Numbered from the stretch's first letter, positions 5,810-12,551 are shown. The stretch is DNA of 12,775 bases from CAZOWW01 sp964583765 (GCA_964583765.1 CAZOWW010000150.1:1-12775); one strand, 5' to 3'. Numbers and translations: made by a program. The notes: generated from the letters alone by a model not told the origin.

Positions 5810-8671
5810 GTGAGCGCGCTGCCCAGCGCCGTGCTCGCCGGTGGCGCCTGCCTGTCCTGGTTGGTCGTCGCCCGGCGACGGACCGGCCTCGCGCGACGGG
5901 CCGGCCTCTTCGTCGCGGTCTGGGCGGCCCTGCGCTGTGCCGGCCACCTGTGGCCGCTGCTCGGGGTGCCGGGTCCGCTGGCGCCGCTCGCCTGCTTCGC
6001 GGTCGCGGCTCTGGCCCCGGTCGCCGCTGCCGCCCTGGCCCTGCGGGCGCTCGTGCGTTTCGGCGTGCTGACGCGGGCGCTCGGGGAGGCGGCGGTGGTG
6101 TCCACGGCCGCGGTGAGCGTGGTCTGGGTCGTCACCGGGCCGTCCACGGCCATGCACGCCTGGCTCGCCACCCGTCTGATGCTCACCGTGCTCGACGTGG
6201 TCATCGTGGCGATCGTCGTGCGCCTGCCGGTCATGGCGCCGGCGCTGATCTCGGATCGCCAGTACCGGATCGACCTCGCCCTGGGCAGCGTCGCCGCCGC
6301 CGGAGTGGGGCTGGCCGACGGACTCCTCGCCCTGGCCTCGGCGGATGGCCCTCGGCTGCCGGTACTCGTGACGCTCTCCCAGGCGGTGGGCTATCTCGCA
6401 GCGGTGGTGCTTCCCTGGGTGCTCGCACCCGCCTGGCCCGATCGGGAGGCGGGCAGCGGCCCCGTCGCGCCGGCCGCGGTCCGCTGGATGCCGTACCTGC
6501 TGGTCGCGGTCACCGTGCTGGCCGCGAGCGTGCGTTCGCTGACCCGGGGACTGGACGCCACCTCCGTGATGCTGGTCGCGCTCGTCGTCTTCACCCTCGT
6601 CGCCACCCAGGCGGCAGCCTTGCGCGACATCGCGTACCTCGTCGCCGATCTGAGCTCCTCGCGTGCCCGGCTGGCCGCGCTCCTGGAGAACACCGGGGAC
6701 GTGATCGTGCGCCTGGACGCCGCCGGGCGGGTGGTCACCGCGAACGCCGCGACCCGGGCGCTGCTCGCCGTCGAGCCCGAGGCCGTGGCCGGACAGGCGT
6801 TGGCGGACCTGGCGGGTGCCCGGGACCGCCAGGCCGTGGCTGCGGTCGTGCGCGAGGTCGTCGAGGGCCGGGCACCCGCCGCCCAGGTGGAGCTCGCGCT
6901 CGCCCCACCGGCCGGTGGCACCGCCGAACTGCGTCTGCGAGGCATTCCGGACGGCGCGGTGGGAAACCTGCACGACGTGACCGACGCTGTCCGCCTGCGG
7001 GCCAGGCTCGAGCAGCTCGCGCGATACGACCAGATGACCGGGCTGGCCAACCGCACCCACCTGCTGGAACGGATCAACGCCTGGCTGGCGGAGGATACCG
7101 GATCGGTCCCCGCGAAGTCCGCAGTCCCGGGAGCGCAGGCCGTGCGCCGGGTCCCGGGGCGGACCACGGGCCGGCGGCCGGAGACCTCGCGGCGGGTCTC
7201 GGTGCTGTTCGGCGACCTGGACGGGTTCAAGGGGGTCAACGACCGGTTCGGACACGTGGCCGGCGACGTCGTGCTGGTCGCGGTCGCGCACCGGTTGGAG
7301 GCGGCCATCGGCGACCTGCGGGTGGAGCACCTCCTGGCCCGGATCGGCGGGGACGAGTTCGTCCTCGCGCTGCGCGGGGTCGAGGACGCCGAGCTTCGGG
7401 TCGTGGCCGAGCACCTGATCGAGGCGATCCGCCCGGCGTTCCCCGTGGGCGACCGCACGGTGACCCTGGCAATGAGCCTCGGCACGGCCTCGGTGACCTG
7501 GGACGCCGTTCGGCCGAGCGGGACCGGAGGGGTGGGAGGACCCCGCCAGGTGAGTGAGGCCAGCCAGGCGGGTGAGGCCGGGCAGGCGGGTGAGGCCGAG
7601 GCGCCGGCCGCGGTCGGCCCGGCGGGCGAGGCCGGCGCGGTGGACGCGGCGACCCTGCTGCACCGGGCGGACCTGGCCATGTTCGCGGCCAAGGCACAGG
7701 GACCGGGGCGCGTGGAGTCGTGGCGGGAGGACCTGGAGGAGCGCGCCGCGCGCCGGGTCGACATCGCGATCGGCTTGCGGGCGGCCCTGGACACCGGGCG
7801 TCTGGCCCTGGCCTACCAACCACTGTTCCGGCTCTCCGACGGCGTGGTGATCGGGGCGGAGGCGCTCATCCGGGTGCCCTCGGACGACACCGTTCCCGGG
7901 TCGTTGGGCGGCCTGTCGGGCATCGTGACCCCGGCCGAGATCATCGCCGTGGCCGAGGACACCGGAACCATCATCGAGATGGGGGAGTGGGTCCTCACTC
8001 AGGCCACCCGGCAGGCCGCGACCTGGGCCGCGGACGGGCACGAGCTGCTGATCGCGGTGAATCTCTCCCCCGGGCAGCTGGCGGCCCCGGGCTTCGCCGA
8101 CTCGGTGCTGCGGATCCTCGCCGCGGCGGGTCTGCCCGCGCGGCGTCTCCTCCTGGAGATCACGGAGAGTCAGCTCGTGGACGAGACCGGTCCGGTGCTG
8201 GGCACCCTCGAGCGGCTGCGCGCCTGCGGGGTGGCCCTGGCCATCGACGACTTCGGCACGGGCTACTCGTCGCTGGCCTACCTGCGGCGGCTGCCGGTGC
8301 AGCTGGTCAAGCTGGACCGCTCGCTCCTGGACGGCGTGGCGGACGATCCCCGGGCCCGGCACCTGGTGCGTGCGGTCATCGCCATGGCCCGTGCGCTGGG
8401 ACTTCTCGTGGTCGCCGAGGGGTTGGAGGACCTTCCCACGGTGCGTGCGGTGCACGGGCTCGGCGCCTACGCGGGGCAGGGGTTCGCCCTGTCCGAGCCG
8501 GTGCCCCCGGCCGAACTGGCCGCGATCCTGGCCCGGGGTCCGCTCGACCTGCGCGGCGGTCCGGCCCCGTCGGGACCCGCCGAACGTCCACATCTCGTCG
8601 ATCTTCGGTCTCGCATGCCGAGACGGCTTCCGGCTCCGATTGACACCGACGGTGGCGACGAGAGACGGTGA
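5810..8671 (+). CDS. Membrane-anchored PAS-like/GGDEF/EAL cyclic-di-GMP protein
   Basis: This 953-residue protein likely makes and/or degrades cyclic-di-GMP at the membrane. Residues 1 to about 275 hold roughly seven or eight hydrophobic spans. A PAS-like region follows (from about 287, LENTGDVIVRLD). The GGDEF domain (about 400-635) has an intact RIGGDEF with GGDEF at 513-517 and metal-side residues in GDLDGFKGVND. The inhibitory I-site, expected as RxxD at 504-507, reads RVEH and is degenerate. The EAL domain (about 650-905) keeps the EALIR motif (684-688), NLSP, EITES, DDFGTGYSS (Asp813, Asp814), VKLD, VAEGLE and GQGF, so a working phosphodiesterase is expected. Two low-complexity insertions interrupt the GGDEF domain, one with 6-residue repeats at 580-597. 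The last 35 or so residues are non-conserved and overlap likely ilv promoter DNA. Whether synthase or hydrolase dominates is unknown. Confidence 0.9.
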   Translation: MSALPSAVLAGGACLSWLVVARRRTGLARRAGLFVAVWAALRCAGHLWPLLGVPGPLAPLACFAVAALAPVAAAALALRALVRFGVLTRALGEAAVVSTAAVSVVWVVTGPSTAMHAWLATRLMLTVLDVVIVAIVVRLPVMAPALISDRQYRIDLALGSVAAAGVGLADGLLALASADGPRLPVLVTLSQAVGYLAAVVLPWVLAPAWPDREAGSGPVAPAAVRWMPYLLVAVTVLAASVRSLTRGLDATSVMLVALVVFTLVATQAAALRDIAYLVADLSSSRARLAALLENTGDVIVRLDAAGRVVTANAATRALLAVEPEAVAGQALADLAGARDRQAVAAVVREVVEGRAPAAQVELALAPPAGGTAELRLRGIPDGAVGNLHDVTDAVRLRARLEQLARYDQMTGLANRTHLLERINAWLAEDTGSVPAKSAVPGAQAVRRVPGRTTGRRPETSRRVSVLFGDLDGFKGVNDRFGHVAGDVVLVAVAHRLEAAIGDLRVEHLLARIGGDEFVLALRGVEDAELRVVAEHLIEAIRPAFPVGDRTVTLAMSLGTASVTWDAVRPSGTGGVGGPRQVSEASQAGEAGQAGEAEAPAAVGPAGEAGAVDAATLLHRADLAMFAAKAQGPGRVESWREDLEERAARRVDIAIGLRAALDTGRLALAYQPLFRLSDGVVIGAEALIRVPSDDTVPGSLGGLSGIVTPAEIIAVAEDTGTIIEMGEWVLTQATRQAATWAADGHELLIAVNLSPGQLAAPGFADSVLRILAAAGLPARRLLLEITESQLVDETGPVLGTLERLRACGVALAIDDFGTGYSSLAYLRRLPVQLVKLDRSLLDGVADDPRARHLVRAVIAMARALGLLVVAEGLEDLPTVRAVHGLGAYAGQGFALSEPVPPAELAAILARGPLDLRGGPAPSGPAERPHLVDLRSRMPRRLPAPIDTDGGDERR
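7547..7600 (+). repeat. In-frame 18-bp repeat, three copies, inside the GGDEF domain
   Basis: Three adjacent 18-mers start at 7547, 7565 and 7583; the second is CAGGCGGGTGAGGCCGGG. They encode QVSEAS, QAGEAG and QAGEAE, a flexible acidic linker inserted after the MSLGTASVTWD strand and before the LHRADLAMFAAK helix of the GGDEF domain. A further related piece, PAGEAG, follows. Confidence 0.92.
8640..8668 (+). promoter_or_regulatory. Possible ilv operon promoter inside the GGDEF-EAL 3' end
   Basis: TTGACA at 8640-8645 is a perfect -35 consensus, but the region 16-18 bases downstream (GAGACG, 8662-8667) is a poor -10. If used, transcription would begin at about 8675, almost on the leader-peptide ATG at 8676, giving a leaderless mRNA. 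That would fit the lack of a usable ribosome site there: GGTGAGG is only 2 bases from the ATG. Confidence 0.3.
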
Positions 8672-8675
8672 GGCC

Positions 8676-8714
8676 ATGCGTCTGGTCCTCGTACTCGAAC
8701 GGCGCGCCGGCTGA
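8676..8714 (+). CDS. ilvB leader peptide (attenuation), 12 codons
   Basis: ATG to TGA encodes MRLVLVLERRAG. Five consecutive codons after Arg are Leu-Val-Leu-Val-Leu, the end products of the pathway encoded downstream, including one GTA that is unusual for this GC-rich DNA. A terminator-like hairpin begins 17 bases after the stop and ilvB follows. This is the arrangement of ribosome-mediated attenuation, known for ilv operons in corynebacteria and enterobacteria: scarce charged Leu/Val tRNA stalls the ribosome in the leader and prevents terminator folding. The leader starts four bases after the GGDEF-EAL stop. The call is strong from position and codon content; the mechanism is inferred. Confidence 0.8.
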   Translation: MRLVLVLERRAG

Positions 8715-8731
8715 GCTGTAGCTGTGCGCGC

Positions 8732-8770
8732 AACCCCTCGACTGCCCATGTCCGGGCCGAGGGGTTTTTT
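8732..8770 (+). terminator. Rho-independent-type attenuator before ilvB
   Basis: AACCCCTCG (8732-8740) pairs with CGAGGGGTT (8758-8766), and GCCC (8744-8747) pairs with GGGC (8754-8757) inside it. The 3' arm runs into six T residues (8765-8770). It lies between the leader-peptide stop and ilvB, 51 bases before the ilvB ATG. Upstream, GCGCGC at 8702-8707 and 8726-8731 could pair as an alternative or pause hairpin over the leader stop codon. I could not identify a clear antiterminator stem. Confidence 0.82.
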
Positions 8771-8821
8771 CGTCTACGGACCCTGTCACGACCAGACCCG
8801 CCACGATGAGGAGAGGCCGAC

Positions 8822-10618
8822 ATGTCGGGCCACCGACCCACTCCGGACCACCACCGATCCCCGCAACCCGGCGAGCCGATGACCGGCGCCCAGAGCCTCG
8901 TCCGGTCACTGGAGACGCAGGGTGTCGACGTCGTCTTCGGCATTCCGGGTGGTGCGATCCTGCCGCTGTACGACCCCCTGATGGACTCCCGCTCGGTGCG
9001 CCACATCCTGGTGCGGCACGAGCAGGGCGCAGGGCACGCCGCCGAGGGCTACGCGCAGGCCACCGGCCGGGTGGGCGTGTGCATCGCCACGTCCGGCCCG
9101 GGGGCGACGAACCTGGTCACCCCGATCGCCGATGCCTACATGGACTCCGTGCCCATGGTCGCGATCACCGGCCAGGTCGCGAGCAACCTGATCGGCACGG
9201 ACGGGTTCCAGGAGGCGGACATCTCCGGAATCACCATCCCGATCACCAAGCACAACTACCTGATCACCGACCCGGCCGACATCCCCCGGACCATCGCCGA
9301 GGCCTTCCACATCGCCGGCACGGGGCGTCCGGGACCGGTCCTCGTGGACGTCGCGAAGGACGCGCTGCAGGCCGGCACCGTCTTCCGCTGGCCCGAGCGG
9401 ATCGACCTGCCCGGCTACCGTCCGGTGACCCGCCCGCACAGCAAGCAGGTCCGTGAGGCGGCCCGCCTGCTCGTGCAGTCGCGGCGCCCCGTCCTGTACG
9501 TCGGCGGCGGCGTGATCAAGGCCCGTGCCTCGGTGCAGCTGCGCCGTCTGGCCGACCTGACCGGGGCCCCGGTCGTCACCACGCTGATGGCCCGGGGCGC
9601 GCTGCCCGACTCGCATCCGCAGCACCTGGGGATGCCGGGTATGCACGGCACGGTCGCGGCCGTGACCGCGTTGCAGAAGGCCGATCTCCTGATCAGTCTG
9701 GGGGCCCGCTTCGACGACCGGGTCACCGGCAAGTTGTCCACCTTCGCCCCCGACGCGATCATCGTCCATGCGGACATCGACCCCGCGGAGATCTCCAAGA
9801 ACCGGGTCGCCGACGTGCCGATCGTCGGGGACTGCCGCGAGGTGCTCGACGAGCTGATCGCCGCCGTCGAGGTGGAGTTCGCCGCCGGCCGTCGGACCGA
9901 CCTGGCCTCCTGGTGGGCGCAGCTCGACGCCTGGCGCAAGACCTATCCGTTGGGGTTCGCGGAGCCGCCGGCCGGAGAACTGGCCCCGCAGCGGGTGATC
10001 CAGCGGATCGGGGAGATCACCGGTCCGGACGGCGTCTACGTCTCCGGCGTCGGCCAGCATCAGATGTGGTCCTCGCAGTTCCTGCCGTTCGAGAAGCCCA
10101 ACAACTGGGTCAACTCCGGGGGCCTGGGGACCATGGGCTTCGGGGTGCCGGCCGCGATGGGCGCGAAGGTCGGACGTCCGGACTCGGTCGTCTGGACGAT
10201 CGACGGCGACGGATGCTTCCAGATGACGAACCAGGAGCTGGCCACCTGCGTCATCAACGACATCCCGATCAAGGTTGCGGTGATCAACAACTCGAGCCTG
10301 GGCATGGTCCGGCAGTGGCAGACGCTCTTCTACAGCGAGCGTTACTCCAACACCGATCTGCACACCTCGGTCGGCAGCCGGATCCCGGACTTCGTGCGGC
10401 TGGCGGAGGCCTACGGCGCGGTGGGGTTGCGCTGCGAGCGATCGGAGGACCTCGACGCGACCATCGAGAAGGCGATGTCGATCAACGACGTCCCGGTGGT
10501 CGTCGACTTCGTGGTGCACCGCGACGCGATGGTGTGGCCGATGGTCCCCGCGGGCGTCAGCAACGACGACATCCAGATCGCCAAGGGCCTGAGCCCCACC
10601 TGGGACAGGGAGGACTGA
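8822..10618 (+). CDS. ilvB: Acetohydroxyacid synthase large (catalytic) subunit
   Basis: This 598-residue ThDP enzyme condenses two pyruvates to acetolactate, or pyruvate plus 2-oxobutyrate to acetohydroxybutyrate, the first common step to Val, Leu and Ile. The catalytic Glu67 is in VRHEQGAGHAAEGYA. The ThDP/Mg motif runs from GDG (462-464) to Asn489-Asn490 (VINNSSLGMVRQWQ), the expected spacing. QMWSSQF and the family's central FAD-binding region (GARFDDRVTGKLSTF) are present. Length is normal. ATG 8822 is supported by AGGAG with 8-base spacing (8809-8813). The first 20 residues are a polar extension before TGAQSLVRSLETQGV. It lies downstream of the attenuator and is followed by the regulatory subunit ilvN, so output is probably set both by attenuation and by feedback through IlvN. 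Confidence 0.97.
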   Translation: MSGHRPTPDHHRSPQPGEPMTGAQSLVRSLETQGVDVVFGIPGGAILPLYDPLMDSRSVRHILVRHEQGAGHAAEGYAQATGRVGVCIATSGPGATNLVTPIADAYMDSVPMVAITGQVASNLIGTDGFQEADISGITIPITKHNYLITDPADIPRTIAEAFHIAGTGRPGPVLVDVAKDALQAGTVFRWPERIDLPGYRPVTRPHSKQVREAARLLVQSRRPVLYVGGGVIKARASVQLRRLADLTGAPVVTTLMARGALPDSHPQHLGMPGMHGTVAAVTALQKADLLISLGARFDDRVTGKLSTFAPDAIIVHADIDPAEISKNRVADVPIVGDCREVLDELIAAVEVEFAAGRRTDLASWWAQLDAWRKTYPLGFAEPPAGELAPQRVIQRIGEITGPDGVYVSGVGQHQMWSSQFLPFEKPNNWVNSGGLGTMGFGVPAAMGAKVGRPDSVVWTIDGDGCFQMTNQELATCVINDIPIKVAVINNSSLGMVRQWQTLFYSERYSNTDLHTSVGSRIPDFVRLAEAYGAVGLRCERSEDLDATIEKAMSINDVPVVVDFVVHRDAMVWPMVPAGVSNDDIQIAKGLSPTWDRED

Positions 10619-10620
10619 GC

Positions 10621-10719
10621 GTGGCGTCCGACCGTCGCCGCAGCGTGATCTCCCGCACCCGGGGGCTCGTCAGCACCCAGGGGCTCTCCCGCAGTCAAGG
10701 ATCGAGGACCTACCGATGA
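10621..10719 (+). CDS. Possible small ORF coupling ilvB to ilvN (32 codons)
   Basis: GTG 10621 follows the ilvB stop by two bases. AGGGAGGA (10607-10614) sits at a normal ribosome-site distance, 7 bases after GGAGG. The frame runs to TGA 10717-10719, which overlaps the ilvN ATG as ATGA. The product would be 32 residues with eight Arg and many Ser, starting MASDRRRS; I recognise no family. The arrangement suits translational coupling: ribosomes leaving ilvB could re-initiate and be delivered to ilvN. It may equally be a spacer that happens to be open, since high-GC DNA has few stops. ilvN also has its own GAGGA 7 bases before its ATG. Confidence 0.4.
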   Translation: MASDRRRSVISRTRGLVSTQGLSRSQGSRTYR

Positions 10720-11228
10720 GCAAACACACCCTGTCCGTCCTGGTGGAGAACCGCCCAGGCGTGCTCACCCGGGTCGCCGGCCTCTTCGCCCGGCGCAGCT
10801 TCAACATCCACTCCCTGGCCGTGGGCCCGACGGAGCACCCGGACATCTCCCGGATGACCGTCGTGGTGGACGTCGAGGAACTGCCCCTGGAACAGGTCAC
10901 GAAGCAGCTGAACAAGCTCGTCAGCGTGATCAAGATCGTGGAGCTGGAGGCCACCGCCTCCGTGCAGCGCGAACTGCTGCTGGTCAAGGTGCGGGCCGAC
11001 CAGCAGACCCGGGGTCAGGTCTTCGAGACGGCGCAGATGTTCAAGGCGCGGATCGTGGACGTCGCCCCTGACTCGATCACGATCGAGGTCACCGGCAACC
11101 CGGACAAGTTGGACTCCTTCCGGCAGCTGCTGGAGCCCTTCGGTATCCGCGAGATGGTGCAGTCGGGCCTGGTAGGGATCGGCCGCGGCGGCCGCTCGAT
11201 CACCGACCGGGCGCTCCGCTCGGCCTGA
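10716..11228 (+). CDS. ilvN: Acetohydroxyacid synthase small (regulatory) subunit
   Basis: The 170-residue protein binds IlvB, raises its activity and confers feedback inhibition, typically by valine. An N-terminal ACT domain (about 4-80) opens TLSVLVENRPGVLTRVAGLF and contains RRSFNIHSLAVG. The C-terminal AHAS-small domain holds ELLLVKV and ends GIREMVQSGLVGIGRGGRSI, then TDRALRSA. Length and both domains are normal. GAGGA at 10704-10708 lies 7 bases before the ATG. The final codons (from 11201) are the first copy of a repeat that continues past the stop into the gap before ilvC. Confidence 0.96.
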   Translation: MSKHTLSVLVENRPGVLTRVAGLFARRSFNIHSLAVGPTEHPDISRMTVVVDVEELPLEQVTKQLNKLVSVIKIVELEATASVQRELLLVKVRADQQTRGQVFETAQMFKARIVDVAPDSITIEVTGNPDKLDSFRQLLEPFGIREMVQSGLVGIGRGGRSITDRALRSA

Positions 11229-11333
11229 GTCCGGACACCGACCGGGCGCTCCGCCCGGTCCGGACCACACCGACCGGGAGCTCCGCCCGGTCCGGACCAC
11301 ACCGACCGGGAGCTCCGCCCGGTCCGGACCGGG
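11201..11333 (+). repeat. Hairpin repeat array running from the ilvN tail into the ilvN-ilvC gap
   Basis: A 23-base core beginning CACCGACCGGG occurs four times, at 11201, 11236, 11268 and 11300 (steps 35, 32, 32). The first copy is the end of the ilvN coding sequence (TDRALRS). Copy 2 differs from copy 1 at one base, copy 3 from copy 2 at one base, and copies 3 and 4 are identical; the full 32-bp unit at 11264-11295 repeats exactly at 11296-11327. In copies 2-4, GACCGGG pairs with CCCGGTC across a 7-base loop; the single change from copy 1 (CTCGG to CCCGG) is what completes this stem. The array ends in a perfect 16-base palindrome, CCCGGTCCGGACCGGG, at 11318-11333. Confidence 0.9.
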
Positions 11334-11338
11334 ACCGT

Positions 11339-11368
11339 CCCCGCCCACCGAAGATCCCGTGGGCGGGG
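11339..11368 (+). promoter_or_regulatory. Strong hairpin between ilvN and ilvC
   Basis: CCCCGCCCAC (11339-11348) pairs perfectly with GTGGGCGGGG (11359-11368) across a 10-base loop. No T run follows, so it is not a classical intrinsic terminator. Coming straight after the repeat array, it gives ilvC a highly structured 5' leader or an mRNA processing/stability boundary. An independent ilvC promoter between here and 11436 is possible, but I see no clear elements. Confidence 0.6.
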
Positions 11369-11436
11369 CACCCGGCGCTGATCGACCATCGGCAGGGATG
11401 GGGAAGACTCGACCTGCACACCCTGCGAACCATGTG

Positions 11437-11442
11437 AAGGAG
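11437..11442 (+). promoter_or_regulatory. Ribosome binding site deciding the ilvC start
   Basis: AAGGAG lies 9 bases before GTG 11452. It supports that GTG over the upstream in-frame starts that would add about 31 unrelated residues. Confidence 0.8.
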
Positions 11443-11451
11443 CAGCACATC

Positions 11452-12480
11452 GTGGCTGAGACCTACTACGACGACGACGCTGACCTGTCGATCATCCAGG
11501 GCCGCACCGTGGCCGTCCTGGGGTACGGCAGCCAGGGCCACGCACACGCCCTGAGCCTGCGCGACTCCGGGGTCGACGTGCGGGTCGGGCTTCCCGAGGG
11601 CAGCAAGAGCAAGGCGAAGGCCGAGAACGAGGGTCTGCGCGTGGTCACCCCGGCCCAGGCGGCCGCCGAGGCGGACCTGATCGTCATCCTCACCCCCGAC
11701 CCGGTGCAGCGGCACGTCTACGCCGAGGCCATCGCGCCGAACCTGAAGCCGGGTGACGCGCTGTTCTTCGGGCACGGCTTCAACATCCGGTTCGGGTACA
11801 TCACGCCGCCCGAGGGCGTGGACGTGGCCATGGTCGCCCCCAAGGGTCCGGGGCACCTGGTGCGCCGGGAGTACGTGGACGGCCGTGGCGTCCCGGTGCT
11901 CGTCGCGGTGGAGAAGGACGCGACCGGTGGTGCCTGGCCGCTGGCTCTCTCGTACGCCAAGGCGATCGGTGGCCTGCGCGCCGGGGGCATCCGGACCACC
12001 TTCACCGAGGAGACCGAGACGGACCTCTTCGGCGAGCAGTCTGTGCTCTGCGGTGGTGTCTCGCGGCTGATCCAGATCGGCTTCGAGACCCTGACCGAGG
12101 CCGGCTACCAGCCCGAGGTCGCGTACTTCGAGTGCCTGCACGAGCTCAAGCTCATCGTCGACCTGATCTACGAGGGTGGCATCGCCAAGCAGCGCTGGAG
12201 CGTGTCGGACACCGCCGAGTACGGCGACTACGTGTCCGGCCCGCGCATCATCGACGACTCGGTGAAGCAGCGGATGAAGGAGGTCCTGTCCGACATCCAG
12301 GACGGCACTTTCGCCAAGCGGTTCATCGCCGACCAGGACGCCGGCGCCCCGGAGTTCAAGCGTCTGCGGGCCGAGGGCGAGCAGCACCCGATCGAGGCGA
12401 CCGGGCGCGAGCTGCGCAAGCTGATGAGCTGGGTGAAGTCCGGCGACGCCGACTACGTCGAGGGCACGGCGGCCCGCTGA
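11452..12480 (+). CDS. ilvC: Ketol-acid reductoisomerase, class I
   Basis: The 342-residue enzyme isomerises and reduces acetolactate or acetohydroxybutyrate to the dihydroxy acids, using NAD(P)H and Mg2+, the step after IlvBN. The N-terminal Rossmann motif is VLGYGSQGHAHAL (Gly24, Gly26, Gly29). FFGHGFNI carries the catalytic His108. The metal ligands are in DLFGEQ (Asp191, Glu195) and in YFECLHE (Glu227, Glu231). One C-terminal helical domain gives the short class I length. The GTG start gives the usual family opening (AETYYDDDADLSIIQG); a longer frame from 11359 is rejected. It is the last ilv gene in the window, separated from ilvN by 223 bases of repeats and hairpins, and probably in the same operon. 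Confidence 0.97.
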   Translation: MAETYYDDDADLSIIQGRTVAVLGYGSQGHAHALSLRDSGVDVRVGLPEGSKSKAKAENEGLRVVTPAQAAAEADLIVILTPDPVQRHVYAEAIAPNLKPGDALFFGHGFNIRFGYITPPEGVDVAMVAPKGPGHLVRREYVDGRGVPVLVAVEKDATGGAWPLALSYAKAIGGLRAGGIRTTFTEETETDLFGEQSVLCGGVSRLIQIGFETLTEAGYQPEVAYFECLHELKLIVDLIYEGGIAKQRWSVSDTAEYGDYVSGPRIIDDSVKQRMKEVLSDIQDGTFAKRFIADQDAGAPEFKRLRAEGEQHPIEATGRELRKLMSWVKSGDADYVEGTAAR

Positions 12481-12486
12481 GCGTGC

Positions 12487-12517
12487 TGCGGGGTCCCGGC
12501 CCGGCCGGGACCCCGCA
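12487..12517. terminator. Hairpin terminator after ilvC, likely bidirectional
   Basis: A perfect 13-bp stem (5' arm 12487-12499, TGCGGGGTCCCGG; 3' arm 12505-12517) encloses a 5-base loop, starting 6 bases after the ilvC stop. There is no T run, as is usual for actinobacterial terminators. It would also serve a convergent minus-strand gene ending at 12552. A short direct repeat of CCGCACCTCA-like text follows (12513-12550). Confidence 0.75.
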
Positions 12518-12551
12518 CCTCACCCCGCACCCTCAAGCCCGCACCTCAGCC

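Noticed and set aside
4562..8749. A minus-strand open frame of nearly 1400 codons covering cobA and the whole GGDEF-EAL gene
   Set aside because: Only the last 302 codons look like a protein family (CobA). The rest is antisense to clear PAS-like/GGDEF/EAL coding and is His/Gly/Arg/Gln-rich, typical of the opposite strand of high-GC genes. A good ribosome site marks the start at 5470.
8906..10519. Minus-strand 537-codon open frame within ilvB
   Set aside because: It is antisense to a fully conserved IlvB and rich in His, Gly, Asp and Val as expected from reversed GC-biased codons.
11201..11333. CRISPR-like array
   Set aside because: The 32-bp units are contiguous with no variable spacers, the first copy is ilvN coding sequence, and no cas gene is present. 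It is a tandem repeat.
11359..11451. ilvC starting at 11359 or at the ATG near 11398
   Set aside because: The added residues do not match the family opening and 11359 lies inside a hairpin arm. GTG 11452 has AAGGAG 9 bases upstream and begins the standard N-terminus.
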